DNA from: CAZSHX01 sp964606895
GTDB lineage: Bacteria > Bacteroidota > Ignavibacteria > Kapaibacteriales > UBA2268
Reading direction: 5' to 3'
NCBI GenBank assembly: GCA_964606895.1
Contig: CAZSHX010000103.1
Coordinates: 1 to 11,498, forward strand
Length of the DNA: 11,498 nucleotides
Under the pieces are notes generated by a model. The model made no database searches. It saw nothing but the letters and a program-made list of their open reading frames with translations, and had not been told where the DNA came from. The first letter of the stretch is position 1. Every line of letters starts with the position of its first letter. Below are positions 8,901 through 11,498 of the stretch, piece after piece. A program made the translations under genes and the position numbers.

Positions 8901-10985
8901 GTCGCCAGTCCGGCGGCTGAGTTCTACAGCTGGTATTCGTTTTATTCACCGAAATCAACTGTTCCGTATAATATACCACCAAGGTCAACAGATACTTTAT
9001 CAATAAAATACTGCCCCAAAAGACCTTTCTTGTACAGGTTTGTTGATAACGATGCAAGACTCCACATTAGAGCCAGCGGTTCGGGATGGGCAAATGATTT
9101 TACAACTTATCTCGGGGGAAAGCAAACACTACTTTTTGCGGCAGATACTCAAAGTGTAATTTTCTCGCCAACGAGAGTAGATACTTTTTCGCGGTCACAA
9201 TATTATCATTTGAAAATTCCCGATTTTAAATACAATCCTCAACGGGCTGTTGTTAAAATATCGAAATTGACTTTTACACCTGACGAAAGAGTATTTTATA
9301 TTGCAGATTCTTTAGGCATAGGATTGCCGATAATGCTTGATACAAATGGTGTACTGACACTGAAGCTTGACTTCAAACCGCGTGCTGTCCGGTTTTACGA
9401 AGCAAAGGTGAAAGTTGAAATTGAATCCCCCTGTTTCCATTTCGATACTGCCGTCGCAGTTAGCGGTAGCGGGTTTGCTCCCGCATTCGGATTGAATTTT
9501 AATTTTGATAATAAATTGAAATCACTCGATACATTCAGAATTGTTCCTTGCGATACATTGAAAATTCCGGTTTTCACTTCAAGGGATATTCCTGCAAATA
9601 TTGTTGATATATATTGCAGACTTGGATACGACACAACTAAACTCGAATATTTAACTGCAGAATCTGATTATCTGAATACTCCTTGTACGCCTTATACTCC
9701 AAATATTTCACACTCTTTTTCAAAATTTGGAGGTAGTGAATTCCTGCTTAAAAACTTTTGCCAAACCGATTCGCTTAAACCACTCTTTATTGCAAAATTT
9801 CTAACTAAAAATCAGGGCAGAGATTTTTTTGATATTACCGTGGACAGCATCAAATTTGACACAGAGGAGGTTATACTATACCATCTTATTGCTGAAAGTG
9901 ATATTGGAACTGTCGTTATTCAGAAACCCGAGCTAACTGCACTAAATGCAGTAAATTTCGATAGTGTAAAAGTTTTGGATTGCACTCAGAGGACTATTTT
10001 ACTGAAAAATTCAGGAGATGTTCCCCTTAATATATTCTCCGTACTTAACCTTCCTGCAGAAGTTAAAGTTCTGTCTTCAACTCCACCACTAATTGCAACA
10101 CTTGCCGTTGGAGACACTATAAGTATCGTTCTCGAATTTTGCCCGCGGAGGAAAGGAAATTTGAATCAATGGGTTAATACAACCGGCTCAAAGCCATGTT
10201 TGGTACTTGATTCGAATCAAATTTCAGGAATCTCTTATGCCCCTGAGTTCCATGTGTTCTTTGATGTATCGCAAATGTTTTACACAACTGATACACTAAG
10301 TGTTCAGCTTGGAGATACAATCACAATACCTGTATTCACTGAAAAAGACTTCTCCGCTGTAATTCAAGGAAGAACAAAATGGATTGAAAAGCTCAATTTT
10401 AAAACTGATATTGATTACAATCCATTTACTCTGAAATTTATTTCTGCAAGACAATTTGCAAATACTGAATTTTCTACAAGTTCGAGTCCCGGCAAAGTAG
10501 TTTTGGATTATAAAAATACCGACCAACTAAAATCGGGTAAAATGGCAGAACTTGACTTTTTGTCTTTGGTTCCTGACAGTAATATCAGCACAATTGATAT
10601 AAATGCTCACGATTTCACTACCGATTCTGTTATGTTTCTTGATATTATTCCATTTCAAACTCGCAGTATTTTAATTTCTTCCGGAAAATGCAATGTTACA
10701 AACCTTGTCTATACAGGCTTTGAACCTTTGCTTGAGCAGAACAGTCCAAATCCATGGGAAAAGACAACTGAGATTAAATTTACTATTTCAGAGAAAACGC
10801 CAGTTTTCCTAGGGATATATTCAATTGGTGGTAACCTTGAAAAAATGATAATTGACGGAACTGAATACAATCCGGGAAATTACAGAACAATAGTTTCATC
10901 CGTTGGACTAAACTCGGGAGTTTACTATTATATTCTTCGTACAAGAACTAATTATCAATGCAAAGCAATGATTTTTGCACGGTAG
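5958..10985 (+). CDS. Giant secreted modular protein: LamG-like, ASH/Hydin-type and cohesin-like domains, T9SS tail
   Basis: A 1675-residue (or 1674 from the ATG at 5961) surface or secreted protein. A signal peptide occupies about residues 1-25 (KIVLILSFVLLFA). Residues about 40-250 form a LamG/concanavalin-like domain (MTVEMWLKP at 68-76, NSWNHYAFVF near 137, GDMDEIRIWGKALSP from 205). Then come Ig-like modules of the choice-of-anchor-D/ASPM-SPD-2-Hydin type, starting near residues 281, 398, 509, 620, 722, 832, 940 and 1058, with a ninth at 1324-1430. Typical signatures are DSI/DTL strands, F.P before the last hairpin, and L.G.G-like ends. Two cohesin-like modules (about 1178-1320 and 1432-1580) carry DTLKIPVFT and DTITIPVFT openings. 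Residues 1588-1675 are a type A T9SS sorting domain (LEQNSPNPWEKTTEI, then GVYYYILRT). There is no catalytic motif, so an adhesin, scaffold or surface-layer role is the best guess. It is last in the operon. Confidence 0.88.
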   Translation: MMNRYIKIVLILSFVLLFAEQEARSTEVCDSNRSCVGRTLKFKVSSGKGAHYADIENNDLLKKLGETMTVEMWLKPEKQSGKLQYICGLWGPGEDKNDSWIAYISPDDSLTFELNGLNSLGPIDNTVVKIYAGNLYNSWNHYAFVFNGKTGYAYILINAEVKDSSRNSFYPLSRLKKISNDELSIQLGSTNAISNDQNQNRTFKGDMDEIRIWGKALSPSDLYCLKDKALGGKEDSLLLYYRCNDPGYVYTLCDATGHNNIGYIRSGLSADWSNRSDFVKVLITPMSIVDTVYCDNEKIYDFVITDTSVCSTGGYLRTTTGYPDKFKLIYNNKEYPLINWNYIPLIPKTPITFKVKAKCDFIGTVTTRFEIRNSNACGWGIANIPISITRLTELSMSKLQIGFDSLKARCIERPYIDSTIKICNNTNGSGTPRNVTINSFSVKMPNVYSLTYPALPRVLKPGECIDVSIRFFSKDTTATYFDTLKIQSDDKCAPLAAIPLYGKVKEVIGLYQRGSKIKIDSINFGKSCLNFPSDAVEYSWENLVERDITVTNIIIPPNFLGKPFKFPVTLKPVTGYQPNYFRFLPKQKGNFVDSIVFEIKSEGCTIRRPIYIKGIGYDAAISFATPSVDFSTVIVGQESTLNVQIKNESDDPLAASIYLKQGDPFYLTGAKSINIPPNSTRTFPMTFRPAIAGTFKDEVCIYENSCFQSFCVPVTGKAIVQRFSFIPEIMELRNVLGCQTRDTILEIKNISGQPQTLSNFSITPAVSPFLLLEPAVLPPSVVLSSDESIKFRIRYIPNDIVNDRADRAFLNYQTSDNEKWSAKLYGTSVIPKMFLTEEILYETIEVGGSRRDTITFENISLFDIYVDSMKVSQGFSIVNPVGFSGKLMKPRDSIMIIVDFLPTEDKQYNGNLTIYSAQPCLSVKQSKLTGRGIIVPLDAPLKVISYGFIKPCECEVRTIPMINNSFNFNMSIDSIWIDTANVASPAAEFYSWYSFYSPKSTVPYNIPPRSTDTLSIKYCPKRPFLYRFVDNDARLHIRASGSGWANDFTTYLGGKQTLLFAADTQSVIFSPTRVDTFSRSQYYHLKIPDFKYNPQRAVVKISKLTFTPDERVFYIADSLGIGLPIMLDTNGVLTLKLDFKPRAVRFYEAKVKVEIESPCFHFDTAVAVSGSGFAPAFGLNFNFDNKLKSLDTFRIVPCDTLKIPVFTSRDIPANIVDIYCRLGYDTTKLEYLTAESDYLNTPCTPYTPNISHSFSKFGGSEFLLKNFCQTDSLKPLFIAKFLTKNQGRDFFDITVDSIKFDTEEVILYHLIAESDIGTVVIQKPELTALNAVNFDSVKVLDCTQRTILLKNSGDVPLNIFSVLNLPAEVKVLSSTPPLIATLAVGDTISIVLEFCPRRKGNLNQWVNTTGSKPCLVLDSNQISGISYAPEFHVFFDVSQMFYTTDTLSVQLGDTITIPVFTEKDFSAVIQGRTKWIEKLNFKTDIDYNPFTLKFISARQFANTEFSTSSSPGKVVLDYKNTDQLKSGKMAELDFLSLVPDSNISTIDINAHDFTTDSVMFLDIIPFQTRSILISSGKCNVTNLVYTGFEPLLEQNSPNPWEKTTEIKFTISEKTPVFLGIYSIGGNLEKMIIDGTEYNPGNYRTIVSSVGLNSGVYYYILRTRTNYQCKAMIFAR

Positions 10986-11187
10986 GAAATGATAAAATTT
11001 TATTATCAGTCCTTTCGGTGGTTTGTCGTATTATTATGCTCCAAATGCAAACCGACAGAATAATTTGATCAGCTACATGATTTTTCAATACGGTTTTGTT
11101 CTTCATATCCCTTTGAAAAAGGTAGGTTAGCCAAAAGATACTTTTTTTACCCATTTTTCAATAGGCGAAACAGACTTTCCTCTCTTC

Positions 11188-11215
11188 AATCCATAACTCA
11201 TAATCCATAATCCAT
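11188..11215. repeat. Heptanucleotide tandem repeat, four units
   Basis: Four consecutive 7-bp units read AATCCAT, AACTCAT, AATCCAT and AATCCAT, with a partial fifth (AATT) after them. Three units are identical and the second differs at two positions. No gene covers the array. Confidence 0.75.
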
Positions 11216-11235
11216 AATTTCTTCTCTTCCACCAT

Positions 11236-11267
11236 CTCACCACCTAACCAACTAACCACCTCAACTC
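11236..11267. repeat. Degenerate octanucleotide tandem repeat, about four units
   Basis: The units CTCACCAC, CTAACCAA, CTAACCAC and CTCAACTC follow one another without a gap, giving a strand almost free of G. The last unit is the most divergent. The array abuts the 13-bp direct repeat at 11268 and lies 20 bp after the heptamer array. Confidence 0.55.
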
Positions 11268-11303
11268 TTCTAAGTAGTTTCACGTAGGCGTTCTAAGTAG
11301 TTT
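11268..11303. repeat. 13-bp direct repeat with 10-bp spacer
   Basis: TTCTAAGTAGTTT occurs at 11268-11280 and again at 11291-11303, separated by CACGTAGGCG, a period of 23 bp. Only two copies are present and the spacer is far shorter than a CRISPR spacer. It could be a pair of protein-binding sites or the trace of a small duplication. Confidence 0.7.
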
Positions 11304-11306
11304 TTG

Positions 11307-11323
11307 GTATTTTTCCAAAATAC
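11307..11323. repeat. Short inverted repeat (7-bp stem, 3-nt loop)
   Basis: GTATTTT (11307-11313) and AAAATAC (11317-11323) pair perfectly around TCC. An alternative pairing, TTTTGG (11302-11307) with CCAAAA (11315-11320), competes for the same bases. It is AT-rich and follows the 13-bp direct repeat closely. It is not followed by a T run that would make it a terminator. Confidence 0.45.
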
Positions 11324-11450
11324 GTGTTTCTTGGTATTGTAACTCCGTTGCAAGTGTCGTAATTTTGCAAATGCGAATCAGAATAAACGGTTCTGAAATA
11401 TTGAAACTGACAGGATGTCGAAATTTGATATAAAAAAAAGCCCGCTAGTG

Positions 11451-11496
11451 TTATGATTCATTATAAACCTTACTATATAATTTATAAGGATCATAA
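11451..11496. repeat. Inverted repeat at the window edge enclosing a Shine-Dalgarno-like site
   Basis: TTATGAT (11451-11457) and ATCATAA (11490-11496) are perfect reverse complements. With one bulge the pairing extends inwards as TTATGATTCATTA against TAAGGATCATAA. The right arm contains AAGGA (11486-11490), so if a gene starts just beyond 11498 the structure could mask its ribosome site. Confidence 0.35.
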
Positions 11497-11498
11497 GT

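Larger units (their letters stand above)
10986..11498. other. Intergenic region with short repeats, no supportable gene
   Basis: No convincing gene is seen. A minus-strand frame at 10948-11154 is open but lacks family features and overlaps the 3' end of the large gene. No strong terminator follows the stop at 10983-10985: TGATAA/TTATCA (10990-10995/11003-11008) and GGTTTG/CAAACC (11020-11025/11048-11053) are short stems without a T tract, and CCTTT/AAAGG (11110-11122) precedes a T7 run (11142-11148) only at a distance. The second half carries the tandem and direct repeats listed separately. AAGGA at 11486-11490, 8 nt from the window edge, could be the ribosome site of a gene starting just outside. 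Confidence 0.55.

Noticed and set aside
10948..11154. Minus-strand 68-codon open frame overlapping the 3' end of the giant gene
   Set aside because: There is no ribosome site, signal or recognisable domain, and the residue mix is what translated AT-rich intergenic DNA gives. It overlaps a confident gene by 38 nt.
11268..11303. Two 13-bp direct repeats considered as a CRISPR remnant
   Set aside because: The repeat and the 10-bp spacer are far too short, only two copies exist, and no cas gene is present.
11431..11446. A8-GCCCGC segment considered as half of a minus-strand intrinsic terminator
   Set aside because: The complementary GCGGGC/GCCCGC arm needed to form the stem is absent on either side within the window.

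Overview
The window reads as one + strand locus from an AT-rich genome of the Bacteroidota/FCB group. The main reason is that two of the four large proteins end in a type A C-terminal sorting domain of the type IX secretion system (T9SS), which is essentially confined to that group. Choice-of-anchor-D (ASPM/SPD-2/Hydin-like) modules and a DUF1800/DUF1501 pair fit Ignavibacteria- or Kapabacteria-like lineages best. That finer placement is inference from protein style, not from a marker gene.

Layout: positions 1-69 may hold the last codons of an upstream gene, followed by a 12-bp hairpin (82-115) that could end its transcript. Positions 116-705 are AT-rich and apparently non-coding, with an 11-bp perfect inverted repeat (580-590/624-634) and a weak promoter candidate before the first gene. 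Four co-directional genes follow with gaps of 28, 10 and 27 nt and no hairpin terminator between them, so they probably form one operon: (1) an outer-membrane barrel-like protein with two OmpA-type peptidoglycan-binding domains; (2) a DUF1800 protein; (3) a DUF1501 protein of the alkaline-phosphatase-like superfamily with a twin-arginine-like start and a T9SS tail; (4) a 1675-residue secreted protein made of a LamG-like domain, nine Ig-like/ASH-type modules, two cohesin-like modules and a T9SS tail. Positions 10986-11498 hold no supportable gene but contain a patchwork of short tandem repeats, a 13-bp direct repeat, a short hairpin and, at the very edge, a Shine-Dalgarno-like motif that may belong to the next gene.

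Working together (inference): the locus looks like a cell-envelope/surface module. Protein 1 could tie the outer membrane to peptidoglycan. Proteins 3 and 4 would cross the outer membrane through the T9SS and be anchored or released. The DUF1800 protein is the usual genomic partner of DUF1501 but has no clear export signal of its own. No enzymatic role is established for the DUF1800/DUF1501 pair, and no substrate can be named from the sequence.
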